NCBI GenBank assembly: GCA_023392615.1
Contig: JAEVYT010000017.1
Location: forward strand, 186,001 to 250,000
Direction: 5' to 3'
Source: Bacillota bacterium
GTDB lineage: Bacteria > Bacillota > Clostridia > Lachnospirales > Lachnospiraceae
DNA: 64,000 nt
Shown here: positions 17,854 through 26,547 of the stretch, one piece after another
Position numbering within the stretch: the stretch's first letter is position 1
Layout: each line of letters begins with the position of its first letter
Position numbers and translations under genes: made by a program
Notes under the pieces: model-generated
Seen by the model: only the letters and a program-made list of their open reading frames with translations
The model's database searches: none
Told to the model about the DNA's origin: nothing

Positions 17854-19251
17854 ATGGATAAAGGTAAAGTTATACAAGTTTTAGGTCCTGTAGTGGATGT
17901 AGAGTTTGAAGGCGGAAAGTTGCCGATGATTAAGGATGCACTTGAAGTAACAAGAGAAGGTGAAAAGCTTGTTATGGAAGTTGCAAGTCATATCGGTAAT
18001 AACATCGTACGTTGTATCGTGTTGGCTTCTAGTGAAGGTCTTGTAAAGGGAATGGAGGTTACAGCTACCGGTTCCTGTATCAAGGTTCCTGTTGGAAAAC
18101 AAACACTTGGTAGAATGTTTAACGTTCTTGGTGAAACAATTGATGATGGTGAGCCTGTAGTAGGTGAGGAGCAATGGAAAATCCATAGAAATCCTCCTTC
18201 ATTTGAAGATCAGAGCCCTGTTGTTGAGATCCTTGAGACAGGTATTAAGGTAATTGACTTATTAGCTCCATATGCTAAGGGTGGTAAAATTGGTCTTTTC
18301 GGTGGTGCCGGTGTTGGTAAAACTGTATTAATTCAGGAATTAATTCGTAATATCGCTACAGAGCATGGTGGTTACTCCATCTTCACCGGTGTTGGTGAGC
18401 GTTCTAGAGAGGGTAACGATCTTTGGAGAGATATGAAGGATTCTGGTGTTATCAGTAAAACGGCCTTAGTGTTCGGACAGATGAACGAACCACCGGGTTC
18501 TCGTATGAGAGTTGCTCAGACCGGTCTTACTATGGCCGAGTACTTTAGAGATAAAGAGAATCAGGACGTGTTATTATTCATTGATAATATATTCCGTTTC
18601 GTACAGGCAGGTTCCGAGGTATCCGCACTTCTTGGACGTATGCCTTCCGCAGTTGGTTACCAACCTACTCTTGCAAATGAAGTAGGTGAATTACAGGAGA
18701 GAATCACTTCAACAAAGAATGGTTCCATTACTTCTGTTCAGGCGGTATATGTACCTGCCGATGACTTAACAGACCCTGCTCCGGCGAATACCTTCGCGCA
18801 TCTTGATGCAACAACCGTATTAAATCGTAAAATTGTTGAGCAAGGTATCTACCCTGCGGTTGATCCTTTGGAGTCTACTTCTAGAATTCTTGAGCCTGAT
18901 GTAGTAGGAGAAGAACATTATGAAGTAGCTAGAAAGACTCAGGAGCTCTTACAAAAATACAAAGAATTACAAGATATCATCGCAATTCTTGGTATGGAAG
19001 AACTTGACGAGCAGGATAAATTAGCAGTATATCGTGCTAGAAAGATCCAGAAGTTCTTATCCCAGCCATTTAACGTAGCTGAGAACTTCACAGGTATTTC
19101 CGGTAAGTATGTACCTTTAAATGAAACCATTAAAGGCTTTAAAGCAATTATCAATGGTGATATGGATCAATATCCGGAGCCTGCATTCCTTAATGTGGGA
19201 ACTATTGATGAAGTAATTGAGAAAGCAAAGCTTATTGATGCGAAACTATAA
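17854..19251 (+). CDS. atpD: ATP synthase F1 subunit beta (catalytic)
   Basis: A 465-residue catalytic subunit. Walker A is GGAGVGKTVLIQEL, Walker B is VLLFIDNIFRF, the catalytic Glu lies in GVGERSREGNDLW, and the signature PAVDPLESTSRIL is present. It makes ATP from ADP and phosphate as gamma rotates. The ATG at 17854 is the only sensible start, yet the preceding twenty bases have no good Shine-Dalgarno sequence, which is odd for a highly expressed operon member. Confidence 0.96.
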   Translation: MDKGKVIQVLGPVVDVEFEGGKLPMIKDALEVTREGEKLVMEVASHIGNNIVRCIVLASSEGLVKGMEVTATGSCIKVPVGKQTLGRMFNVLGETIDDGEPVVGEEQWKIHRNPPSFEDQSPVVEILETGIKVIDLLAPYAKGGKIGLFGGAGVGKTVLIQELIRNIATEHGGYSIFTGVGERSREGNDLWRDMKDSGVISKTALVFGQMNEPPGSRMRVAQTGLTMAEYFRDKENQDVLLFIDNIFRFVQAGSEVSALLGRMPSAVGYQPTLANEVGELQERITSTKNGSITSVQAVYVPADDLTDPAPANTFAHLDATTVLNRKIVEQGIYPAVDPLESTSRILEPDVVGEEHYEVARKTQELLQKYKELQDIIAILGMEELDEQDKLAVYRARKIQKFLSQPFNVAENFTGISGKYVPLNETIKGFKAIINGDMDQYPEPAFLNVGTIDEVIEKAKLIDAKL

Positions 19252-19290
19252 TAATACTCTTCATTTATTGAAGATGGAATAGGAGGAGCT

Positions 19291-19698
19291 ATGGCTAAGT
19301 TATTCAAGCTTGAAATCATAGCGAGTGATCATCCCTTCTATAAAGGGGAGTGTGAAATGCTCGTTTTCCCCGGTACTGACGGACAGCATGGTATTCTTGC
19401 AAGTCATGAACCCATGGTTACCTGTTTAAAACCTGGTGAAGTAAAGTTCCTTATCGATGGAGAATGGCAATACGCAGCAGTAAGTGAAGGCTTTGTAGAG
19501 ATTACACCTGAGTATGTGATTTTACTTGCAGATTCAATTGAAAAGCCAGAAGAAATCGATCTCGTACGTGCGGAGGAAGCAAAAATTCGTGCAGAGGAAA
19601 GATTGCGCCAACAATTGGGTAAACAAGAGTATTATCATACACTTGCAGCGCTTAATCGTGCTATGAACCGTCTCAAGGTTAAAAAAAGTCATACCTAA
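19291..19698 (+). CDS. atpC: ATP synthase F1 subunit epsilon
   Basis: A 135-residue protein with an N-terminal beta-barrel (FKLEIIASDHPFYKGECEMLVFPGTDG, cited here as its two halves FKLEIIASDHPFYKG and ECEMLVFPGTDG) and a C-terminal two-helix region rich in Ala/Glu/Arg. It joins gamma at the foot of F1 and can inhibit ATP hydrolysis. AGGAGGAGC precedes the ATG at 19291. It closes the operon; a terminator follows within 35 bases. Confidence 0.95.
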   Translation: MAKLFKLEIIASDHPFYKGECEMLVFPGTDGQHGILASHEPMVTCLKPGEVKFLIDGEWQYAAVSEGFVEITPEYVILLADSIEKPEEIDLVRAEEAKIRAEERLRQQLGKQEYYHTLAALNRAMNRLKVKKSHT

Positions 19699-19729
19699 AT
19701 AACAGTTAGGGTTATATATCCTTACTTTG

Positions 19730-19776
19730 AATAAAAGGATGCCAGATTCCTGTTAGGAAGCTAGCATCCTTTTATT
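19730..19776 (+). terminator. Terminator of the ATP synthase operon
   Basis: AATAAAAGGATGC at 19730-19742 pairs perfectly with GCATCCTTTTATT at 19764-19776. The inner segment also pairs partly (CCTG/CAGG-like). The T-rich right arm supplies the tract. Confidence 0.8.
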
Positions 19777-19842
19777 AATCTTAATGCAAACAACAATAAT
19801 AGCTAATAGCAAATATGAATAAGATTGAGTTTTGACGATGAC

Positions 19843-20652
19843 TTATATACTATGTATAGTAGAGTCACCATGTATTTCTTCGTTAATCTTATGAACTAGT
19901 TGTACACGATTGGTAACTTGAAGTTTTTGAAGTAAATGTCCGACGTGTTTCTTTACAGTATTCTCTGTGATACTCAATATATTCCCGATTTCTTTATTCG
20001 ATTTTCCAAGTAAAATAAGATTTGATAGTTCTTCCTCACGATTTGATACTCCGTAATTACTCCTAAGATAAGAAAAGTGAGTATATGGGTGTTGTTCTTG
20101 TGTTCTATTATCATACTCGAGCTTCATACGGCCTATTAGGTGAGGCACTAGCTTTTCAAGTAGTAGAAGGTCATGATCAGAAAAATCGGATTTGTGACTC
20201 CTTCGATAAAAAGCTATCACACCATAAGATATCCCTTCAGAGGAAAGACTAATTCCAGCTACATGAATCAAATCCATAGGTTTAAGATATTCCTGATAAT
20301 AAGGAGTTTGTTTTCGTATATCATTCGATATAACATCCGACTCTCGGTATACAACTGAATTTTGATTGTTAAAAAACCATCGGGTATAATCTAATGCACC
20401 ATATCGGCTTTCATAGAGATGGGTAAAATTTTGTTCAAATTCCTTTGAAAACCGACTAATTACAATAGGTTCCACTAAAGAAATGAAGTTTTCAATATTA
20501 ACAGCAAGGCAATAATCTGCCAAATCATAGTCAATTATTTTTCTCAATGATAACAAGAATTTTTTGCGCGCTTGATGATAATCTCTTATACCGTGAAATT
20601 CACTGGTAATTCCATTCATTAATTCCCATTCTTCGTCCGTTATAGATGGCAT
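19843..20652 (-). CDS. LuxR-family transcriptional regulator
   Basis: A 269-residue protein with a C-terminal LuxR-type helix-turn-helix at about residues 203-262: SNREEELSNLILLGKSNKEI, then the recognition helix in TENTVKKHVGHLLQKLQV. The N-terminal 200 residues are not clearly a known sensor, though the region around SLSSEGISYGVIAFYR resembles a GAF-like fold. GGAGGAGAAT stands directly before the ATG. It is divergent from the dehydrogenase and aminotransferase genes at 21119-23275 and is the natural candidate to control them. The signal is unknown. Confidence 0.87.
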   Translation of the reverse strand: MPSITDEEWELMNGITSEFHGIRDYHQARKKFLLSLRKIIDYDLADYCLAVNIENFISLVEPIVISRFSKEFEQNFTHLYESRYGALDYTRWFFNNQNSVVYRESDVISNDIRKQTPYYQEYLKPMDLIHVAGISLSSEGISYGVIAFYRRSHKSDFSDHDLLLLEKLVPHLIGRMKLEYDNRTQEQHPYTHFSYLRSNYGVSNREEELSNLILLGKSNKEIGNILSITENTVKKHVGHLLQKLQVTNRVQLVHKINEEIHGDSTIHSI

Positions 20653-20857
20653 ATTCTCCTCCTATTTCATATTTGACTAACTATGTATTGTTATATGCTT
20701 ATCTCTGGTATCTAGGTAAGTATACTTTTATCAGAGGGCGATAAGATCCTAAAATGTGCCGTGATACGTCATTACTATCTTGATTCTTCAAATTATATAT
20801 TGACTCTATCTTATAATAAAGATAAATTTTCTAAAAGTATTTTATTTAATAAATAAC

Positions 20858-20898
20858 ACTGAGGTAGTATTTTTTACAATATAAATACTACCTTGGTG
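20858..20898. promoter_or_regulatory. Inverted repeat, possible operator
   Basis: AGGTAGTATTT at 20862-20872 is matched exactly by AAATACTACCT at 20883-20893, with outer CAC/GTG pairs after a two-base mismatch. The loop is ten bases. It lies about 210 bases upstream of the LuxR-type start. Confidence 0.5.
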
Positions 20899-20966
20899 GC
20901 TATCTTCTTATTATAAAAGAACTTATACTATCATAAAGCAACACAAAGATATAATATTTCCTAGCG

Positions 20967-21050
20967 TTAATGATATCCAAAAGCTAATGATACCAAAAGC
21001 TAATGATATCCAAGAACGAAAGATATCCAAGTGCGAAAGATAACCAAGCT
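20967..21050 (+). repeat. Five imperfect ~17-bp direct repeats
   Basis: Units of the form (T)AATGATATCCAAAAGC recur five times head to tail: the first three share TAATGATA(T)CCAA, the last two read AAAGATATCCAAGTGCG and AAAGATAACCAAGC. The period of 16-18 bases and the position just upstream of a TTGACA box suggest stacked binding sites, although a chance replication-slippage array is possible. Confidence 0.7.
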
Positions 21051-21118
21051 TTATTGGTTCTAAGAATTATATATTAATTGACATAATGTAGAGATAAAGA
21101 GAGAGGAGAAGAAATCAT

Positions 21119-21910
21119 TTGAGGGAGATTTATCGATTTGATAATCAGATTTGTTTGGTTACAGGAGCAGGAAGTGAAAGTGGTATTGGTTTTGCAACAG
21201 CTAAAATCCTAGGAAGACAAGGAGGTCAAGTAATTATAACAGGAACCACAGAGCGTATATTTGATAGAGAACAGGAACTTAGGGCTGAAGGAATTACCGC
21301 TCGTGGATATATTGTTGATCTTATGGATCAGCATTCAGTTAGAAAACTCATTGATTTAATATCTAGAGATATAGGCGACATTGATGTACTAGTTAATAAT
21401 GCAGGAATGACTCAAGTAGGTCAAGCGGAGAAGTTAACCTTATTCTGTGATCTTGAGGATGGAGAATTTGAGGAGTCAATAAGTCGAAATTTGATGACAA
21501 CATACTATACAACACGGGAAGTAATAAAGGGTATGATTAAAAAGTGTTATGGGAGAATAGTCAACGTATCTTCAACGACAGGCCCGATTGGAAGCAACAT
21601 TGGTGAAACAGGCTACGGAGCAGCAAAGGCAGCTATGCTTGGAATGAGTAAAGGAATAGCACTTGAAGTGGCAAAGTACAAAATTACTGTGAATAATGTA
21701 TTGCCGGGATGGATTGGAACTGGATCTCAGACTCAGAAGGAAGCTTTGGCAGGAAGATATACTCCGATTGGACGTAGTGGAAGTCCGGATGAAGTGGCTC
21801 ATATGATTGTGTTCCTAAGTACGAAAGAGGCCTCATACATAACCGGGCAGGACTTCGTGGTAGATGGAGGAAACTGTATAATCGAAGATAAGGGAAGCAG
21901 TATTAGTTAA
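21119..21910 (+). CDS. Short-chain dehydrogenase/reductase (FabG-like)
   Basis: A 263-residue NAD(P)-dependent oxidoreductase of the classical SDR family. Visible elements are the nucleotide-binding TGAGSESGIGFATAK, DVLVNNAGMTQ, the catalytic Ser in IVNVSSTTG, the Tyr-x-x-x-Lys in YGAAK, and PGWIGT. The C-terminal block YITGQDFVVDGGN is standard. The start is TTG at 21119 after GAGAGGAGAA. It lies 15 bases before the aminotransferase gene, so both probably act on one substrate, for example ketone/alcohol and amine steps. The substrate is not identifiable. Confidence 0.9.
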   Translation: MREIYRFDNQICLVTGAGSESGIGFATAKILGRQGGQVIITGTTERIFDREQELRAEGITARGYIVDLMDQHSVRKLIDLISRDIGDIDVLVNNAGMTQVGQAEKLTLFCDLEDGEFEESISRNLMTTYYTTREVIKGMIKKCYGRIVNVSSTTGPIGSNIGETGYGAAKAAMLGMSKGIALEVAKYKITVNNVLPGWIGTGSQTQKEALAGRYTPIGRSGSPDEVAHMIVFLSTKEASYITGQDFVVDGGNCIIEDKGSSIS

Positions 21911-21925
21911 TGAAAGGGTGAGATT

Positions 21926-23275
21926 ATGATTAACCGAGATTTATTACAGGAACAGTTTAATAATGAAATACGTATTTTTGAAGAACGACATCAGGGTTCA
22001 GCACAGTTATTTAACATAGCGAAGGGTAGTTTGTTACAAGGCGTTCCTATGAACTGGATGGTAAAGTGGGCAGGAAGCTATCCGATTTTTGTGAAAGAAG
22101 CAAAGGGTGCACATTTTAAATGTGTGGATGATTTGGAGTACATAGATTTTTGTCTAGGTGATACAGGATCAATGGTCGGACACGCACCGGAGGCGGCGGT
22201 GGAAGCGATTAGTGAATACTGTAGGAAGGGAACCACTTTCATGCTTCCCACAGAAGATGCAATATATAATGCGGAGGAACTTAACAGAAGATTTGGGATG
22301 AAATACTGGCAGTTTACTACATCAGCCACGGATGCAAATCGATTTTCTCTTCGTTTAGCTAGACAGGTAACGGGTAGACCTAAAGTATTAGTTTTTAATT
22401 GGTGCTATCATGGTAGTGTAGATGAGTCTTTTGCTACCTTGGATGGAGAAGGAAAGGTAGTAGCTAGAGAAGGTAATTTAGGGCCACAAATTGATCCGTT
22501 CTATACTACAAATGTAGTCGAATGGAATGATATAGACGCACTAGAGAAGGCCCTAAGGAATGAAGATGTTGCAGCGGTACTTACTGAGCCGGTTATGACG
22601 AATATCGGAATTGTTCATCCCTCATCGGGATTTCATAAAGCATTAAGGGAACTGACGAAAAGATATGGAACCTATTTGATTATAGATGAGACACATACCA
22701 TCTGTACCGGTATTGGTGGCTATACAAAAGAATACGGACTAGAGCCTGATATAGTTACACTGGGGAAAACAATTGCATCAGGTATTCCGACCGGTGCTTA
22801 TGGTTTTAGTGAAGAATTTGCACAAAAAGCAACACGGATTATTCAAAAGGAAGTGTGTGACACAGGTGGGATAGGGGGTACACTTGCTGCGAATGCACTC
22901 TCTATGGCAGCGATGAGAGCTACACTTTCCAAGGTGTTGACAGAGGATTTCTATCGACGTAATATACCTTTAGCAACCAGTTTCAACGAAGGGGTGCAAT
23001 CTGTAATGAAAGAGTTTGATTTGGACTGGAACACAACTCAATTGGGTTGCAGAACTGAATATTGGTTTCGTAAGGAGCCAGCAAAAAATGGTAGTGAAGC
23101 GGCTGCTGCTTGTGATTTTCTGTTGGATCAGTATATGCATCTGGCAACTATGAACCGTGGTATATTAATGACTCCATTTCATAATATGGCCTTAATATGC
23201 CAAGATACTACGGAGGAAGATATTGATCAACATACAAAAGTATTTCGAGAAATCGTGGGGGAAATAAGTAAATAA
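21926..23275 (+). CDS. Class III PLP-dependent aminotransferase, glutamate-1-semialdehyde aminomutase-like
   Basis: A 449-residue fold-type I PLP enzyme. The cofactor Asp is in LIIDETHTICTG, and the Schiff-base Lys in PDIVTLGKTIASGIPTGAYG. The region GDTGSMVGHAPEAAVEAI matches the glutamate-1-semialdehyde aminomutase (HemL) type more than ornithine or GABA transaminases. A long N-terminal extension of about 45 residues precedes the core. It is not next to heme genes; its partner is the SDR gene, so a role in making an amino alcohol, amino sugar or other small metabolite is more likely than tetrapyrrole synthesis (inference). Confidence 0.88.
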   Translation: MINRDLLQEQFNNEIRIFEERHQGSAQLFNIAKGSLLQGVPMNWMVKWAGSYPIFVKEAKGAHFKCVDDLEYIDFCLGDTGSMVGHAPEAAVEAISEYCRKGTTFMLPTEDAIYNAEELNRRFGMKYWQFTTSATDANRFSLRLARQVTGRPKVLVFNWCYHGSVDESFATLDGEGKVVAREGNLGPQIDPFYTTNVVEWNDIDALEKALRNEDVAAVLTEPVMTNIGIVHPSSGFHKALRELTKRYGTYLIIDETHTICTGIGGYTKEYGLEPDIVTLGKTIASGIPTGAYGFSEEFAQKATRIIQKEVCDTGGIGGTLAANALSMAAMRATLSKVLTEDFYRRNIPLATSFNEGVQSVMKEFDLDWNTTQLGCRTEYWFRKEPAKNGSEAAAACDFLLDQYMHLATMNRGILMTPFHNMALICQDTTEEDIDQHTKVFREIVGEISK

Positions 23276-23537
23276 TTTACCAGAAAATACATCATGCATT
23301 TTTGGGAATTCTGTCGTATAATAAGTATGTAATTAATTTAACAAATTCGTAATAACTATTACATATGAGAATATGTGAATAAACATTTAATCACATAGGA
23401 AGAACTTGGATATATTGCGTTGTTGTTTTGTTGGGCGTTATATATTGATAAAGTTCAGTGTGGAAAATCAAGATTTTTCATACAGCGAATTTGTGTAACC
23501 CACAAATTTAGAATGTATCGACAGAATGGAGATTTAT

Positions 23538-24740
23538 ATGATGAGAGTACATAAGCTAGGAGCGTTTCTATTAGTAGGAACATTGACAATTGCAGGAAAA
23601 GCAACGATGGCACAAGCGGCAGAAGCTCCTTTACCGGAGCAGCCAGTTGCGGGGATAAATTTATCTCTGGATGTTTTATTTGAAAATTCGAATCAAGCAG
23701 ATAAAGCCATCTCAAATTATTTCGAAAATAATATTCCGGACGAATACGAGAATTTAGCATTTGCCAAAGTTACAAGTTACGTTAATATTAGAAGTGAAGC
23801 AAGTGAAGATAGCGAAATACTTGGCAAACTTTATAATAACTGCGCAGCTAAGATTATTGATAAGAAGGGTGACTGGTATAAGATACAATCCGGTTCCGTA
23901 AAAGGATATATTAAAGCAGATTATCTTGTTACAGGCCAGGATGCAATAAAAGTTGCGAACACAGTAGGAAAAAGAATTATTACCGTTAACACAACAACAT
24001 TGAAGGTAAGAGAAAGTAATTCTCAAGATTCACAAGTACTTGATCTAGTAGCAGAAGGTGATAACTTTAATGTGATTAAAGAAATGGATGGCTGGATCAA
24101 GATATCTCTTGGTGGAAATAAAGTTGGCTATGTAGCAGCTGATTTTGTTAAAGTTGATACAGATTATGAAACAGCAGTATCAATTGAAGAGGAGCAGGAA
24201 AGTATCGCTGAGGAACAAGCAGCTAATGAACAACCTGCAAACAATCAGAGTTCCAATAATCATAGTAGCAAACCGGTAAAGAAGCCAACAAAGACTACTG
24301 TCGTTAAAAAGCCAATTAAGAAACCAACAAAGCCTGCTACAACTGATACTGATAATACACCAAGTGATAATGCCGGATCAACACAGGGAAGTAATATAGC
24401 GAGTTACGCATTACGTTTTGTCGGTAATCCTTATGTTTGGGGTGGTACAAGCTTAACGAATGGCGCCGATTGTTCTGGTTTTACACAGTCCGTATTTGCT
24501 CATTTTGGAATTAGTATTCCTAGAACTTCAAGATCACAGGCTGCAAGCGGAAGAAGTGTTTCGATTAGTAATATTCAGGTTGGAGATTTAATCTTCTATG
24601 CTAAGAATGGCAGAATTAATCATGTAGCTATTTATATCGGAAATGGAAGAGTGGTTAGTGCAAGTAGCCCATCCACCGGAATTAAAACAGCTAAATATAA
24701 TTATAGAACACCGGTAAAAGCAGTTAGATACATAAATTAA
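23538..24740 (+). CDS. Secreted SH3b-SH3b-NlpC/P60 peptidoglycan hydrolase
   Basis: The start at ATG 23538 is set by GGAG at 23528-23531; the in-frame ATG at 23526 overlaps it. The 400-residue product has a signal peptide (cleavage near AQAAEA), a first SH3b domain (KVTSYVNIRSEASEDSEILG), a second (NTTTLKVRESNSQDSQVLDL), a long Lys/Pro/Thr/Asn-rich linker, and a C-terminal NlpC/P60 domain. In the last, the catalytic Cys is in NGADCSGFTQ, the His in GRINHVAIYIGNG and a further polar residue follows. Such enzymes cut D-gamma-glutamyl-diaminopimelate bonds in the wall. It is flanked by its own terminator. Confidence 0.94.
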   Translation: MMRVHKLGAFLLVGTLTIAGKATMAQAAEAPLPEQPVAGINLSLDVLFENSNQADKAISNYFENNIPDEYENLAFAKVTSYVNIRSEASEDSEILGKLYNNCAAKIIDKKGDWYKIQSGSVKGYIKADYLVTGQDAIKVANTVGKRIITVNTTTLKVRESNSQDSQVLDLVAEGDNFNVIKEMDGWIKISLGGNKVGYVAADFVKVDTDYETAVSIEEEQESIAEEQAANEQPANNQSSNNHSSKPVKKPTKTTVVKKPIKKPTKPATTDTDNTPSDNAGSTQGSNIASYALRFVGNPYVWGGTSLTNGADCSGFTQSVFAHFGISIPRTSRSQAASGRSVSISNIQVGDLIFYAKNGRINHVAIYIGNGRVVSASSPSTGIKTAKYNYRTPVKAVRYIN

Positions 24741-24743
24741 TAA

Positions 24744-24786
24744 GAAGACGTATTGTAAATCATATTTTGCAATACGTCTTTTTTAT
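24744..24786 (+). terminator. Terminator after the NlpC/P60 gene
   Basis: AAGACGTATTG at 24745-24755 pairs perfectly with CAATACGTCTT at 24770-24780, followed by TTTTTA. Confidence 0.87.
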
Positions 24787-24858
24787 GTGCGCGTGTTCTT
24801 CCGGTATGACGGACAAAAATCATGTAGGCGATGTAATGATGTCTACTGCCTAACAAAT

Positions 24859-24905
24859 CAAAGCCAGATAATAAACAAAATTATTCTAATCCTTGGCTTT
24901 GTTTT
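24859..24905 (+). terminator. Second hairpin with T-tract
   Basis: CAAAGCCA at 24859-24866 pairs with TGGCTTTG at 24894-24901, followed by TTTTGGG. No gene reads into it directly on the plus strand other than the NlpC/P60 gene, so it may be a back-up terminator. Confidence 0.45.
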
Positions 24906-24916
24906 GGGACTGATAT

Positions 24917-24975
24917 TATTATTAAAAGAGGAAGGTGAATGACTGTGGTCAATTCACCTTCCTCTTTTAATAATA
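24917..24975. terminator. 24-bp perfect palindromic hairpin
   Basis: Bases 24917-24940 are exactly complementary to 24952-24975, and the loop itself forms GAC/GTC pairs. It ends 44 bases from the stop of the minus-strand OadG-like gene and probably terminates that operon (its arms include AAAAGAGGAAGG / CCTTCCTCTTTT), although no separate T-tract follows. Confidence 0.55.
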
Positions 24976-25019
24976 AAATATCTCTTATATAAAATCCTTA
25001 ATATATCAGTATTCCGGGA

Positions 25020-25172
25020 TTACTCCTCATCAGTGTCAAACTTCTTAAAGCGTGGACGGTTTGTAATCCATGTTAGGAAAACTACGATTAAGGTCAATAT
25101 AAATATTACAACAAAGATGGAAAGCATACCTTTTCCCATGATTTCTAACGCTTGAAGAACTGTCTTATCCAT
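25020..25172 (-). CDS. Small OadG-like gamma subunit of a sodium-pumping decarboxylase
   Basis: A 50-residue product starting at ATG 25172, nine bases after AAAGGAGAA on the minus strand. It has one membrane helix (MLSIFVVIFILTLIVVFLTW) followed by a short charged tail ending FKKFDTDEE. Size, single N-terminal helix and position directly after an OadB-type gene match the gamma subunit that anchors the carboxyltransferase/biotin part to the membrane beta subunit. It is shorter than the roughly 80-residue OadG of enterobacteria, lacking the long Pro-rich tail. Confidence 0.78.
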   Translation of the reverse strand: MDKTVLQALEIMGKGMLSIFVVIFILTLIVVFLTWITNRPRFKKFDTDEE

Positions 25173-25188
25173 AATGTTCTCCTTTCTA

Positions 25189-26328
25189 TTATTTAAGCAT
25201 TTGAATAACGATATTCAATACGACACCACCGGCTACAACGGAACCAATCTGACCCGCTACATTTGCACTGATTGCATGCATCAATAGGTGATTGGAAGGA
25301 TCCTCTTTCAGACCCATCTTCTGAATAACACGAGCTGACATAGGGAACGCGGAGATACCGGCTCCACCAACCATAGGGTTGATTTTCTTTTTTAAGAAAA
25401 GATTTAGTATCTTTGCAAATACAACACCACCGATAGTATCGAAGGTGAAAGCAAATAAACCAAGTGCCATGATCATTAAAGTCTTAATATCCAGGAAGGA
25501 CTCTGCCTGCATACTGAAGGAAATGGTAATACCAAGTAATAATGTAACCAAATTTGCTAATACATTCTGAGCTGTATCGGATAAACTGCCGAGTACACCA
25601 CATTCACGAATTAAGTTACCAAACATCAAGAAACCAACAAGAGCAACAGAATCAGGGGCAATTAAGCCGGAGATTACAGTTACAATGATTGGGAAGAGTA
25701 ATCTGGTAGCCTTTGTTACGGAATGAGGATTATATTCCATACGAATTAAACGTTCCTTCTTGGTAGTAACTGCTTTGATGGCAAGAGGCTGAATGATAGG
25801 AACCAAGGCCATATACGAATACGCCGCGACGGCAATTGGCCCGATATATTTACTACCTAACCTTAAAGATACAAGAATTGAGGTTGGGCCGTCTGCGGCA
25901 CCGATAATACCGATTGATGCTGCATCCTTTAAGTCAAAGCCACATGCTGCCGCTACAAGGATGGTAAGGAAGATACCAAATTGTGCTGCACCACCAAAGA
26001 AGAACATCTTTGGGTTAGATAAGAGTGGACCAAAATCAATCATTGCTCCGATACCGATAAATAATAATAAAGGTAATAATTCGGATTGTTTGATCGTGGT
26101 TTCATACAGCCATTGAATGATTCCGTGTGAGTTTTCTACACCCGGTACCACCTGATCCAATACCCCGCTGAAGGGAATGTTGACTAAAATTGCGCCGAAA
26201 CCCATGGGGAGAAGTAGAGAAGGCTCGTATTCTTTTGCAACTGCAAGATAAATTAAGATACCTCCGATAAGAAACATTGCGGCTTCTTTCCAAGTTAATG
26301 CCGTAATACCATTGAATAAGAAATCCAT
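25189..26328 (-). CDS. Sodium-pumping decarboxylase beta subunit (OadB/GcdB/MmdB family)
   Basis: A 379-residue, roughly ten-helix membrane protein. The hallmark GIIGAADGPTSILVSLRLG contains the Asp of the sodium pathway, and GGAGISAFPMSARVIQKMG and NHLLMHAISANVAGQIGSV are the conserved C-terminal blocks. It couples decarboxylation of carboxybiotin to export of sodium. The gamma subunit follows by 16 bases, but the alpha/carboxyltransferase and biotin carrier genes are not here, so the parent acid (oxaloacetate, methylmalonyl-CoA or glutaconyl-CoA) cannot be told. GGAGGA precedes the ATG. Confidence 0.92.
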   Translation of the reverse strand: MDFLFNGITALTWKEAAMFLIGGILIYLAVAKEYEPSLLLPMGFGAILVNIPFSGVLDQVVPGVENSHGIIQWLYETTIKQSELLPLLLFIGIGAMIDFGPLLSNPKMFFFGGAAQFGIFLTILVAAACGFDLKDAASIGIIGAADGPTSILVSLRLGSKYIGPIAVAAYSYMALVPIIQPLAIKAVTTKKERLIRMEYNPHSVTKATRLLFPIIVTVISGLIAPDSVALVGFLMFGNLIRECGVLGSLSDTAQNVLANLVTLLLGITISFSMQAESFLDIKTLMIMALGLFAFTFDTIGGVVFAKILNLFLKKKINPMVGGAGISAFPMSARVIQKMGLKEDPSNHLLMHAISANVAGQIGSVVAGGVVLNIVIQMLK

Positions 26329-26547
26329 AATAAATAGTCCTCCTTAGCATAATAATCATTCTCAAAGAAATCATAATTTATGCGTAATGAATATGTTTAA
26401 AAGTATTGATAACGGATCATCACTGACCGATTTCGTTTGAAAAATACAATATGAAATTGTTTCTATTGTAGCGTATTTTTGCTAATTATGTCAATGAAAA
26501 AACCAAACTTTATGGACATGTTTACTACTATTTACTCGCTTAACGCA

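Larger units (their letters stand above)
20653..21118. promoter_or_regulatory. Divergent control region with palindrome and repeat array
   Basis: 466 bases between the LuxR-type gene and the dehydrogenase gene. It holds an inverted repeat (20858-20898), five imperfect 16-18-base direct repeats (20967-21050) and a perfect TTGACA at 21078-21083 without a matching -10 box at 16-18 bases, as often seen for activator-dependent promoters. Confidence 0.5.

Noticed and set aside
21926..23275. Heme-pathway glutamate-1-semialdehyde aminomutase (HemL)
   Set aside because: The fold is similar, but there are no tetrapyrrole genes around, and the N-terminal extension and SDR partner argue for another substrate.
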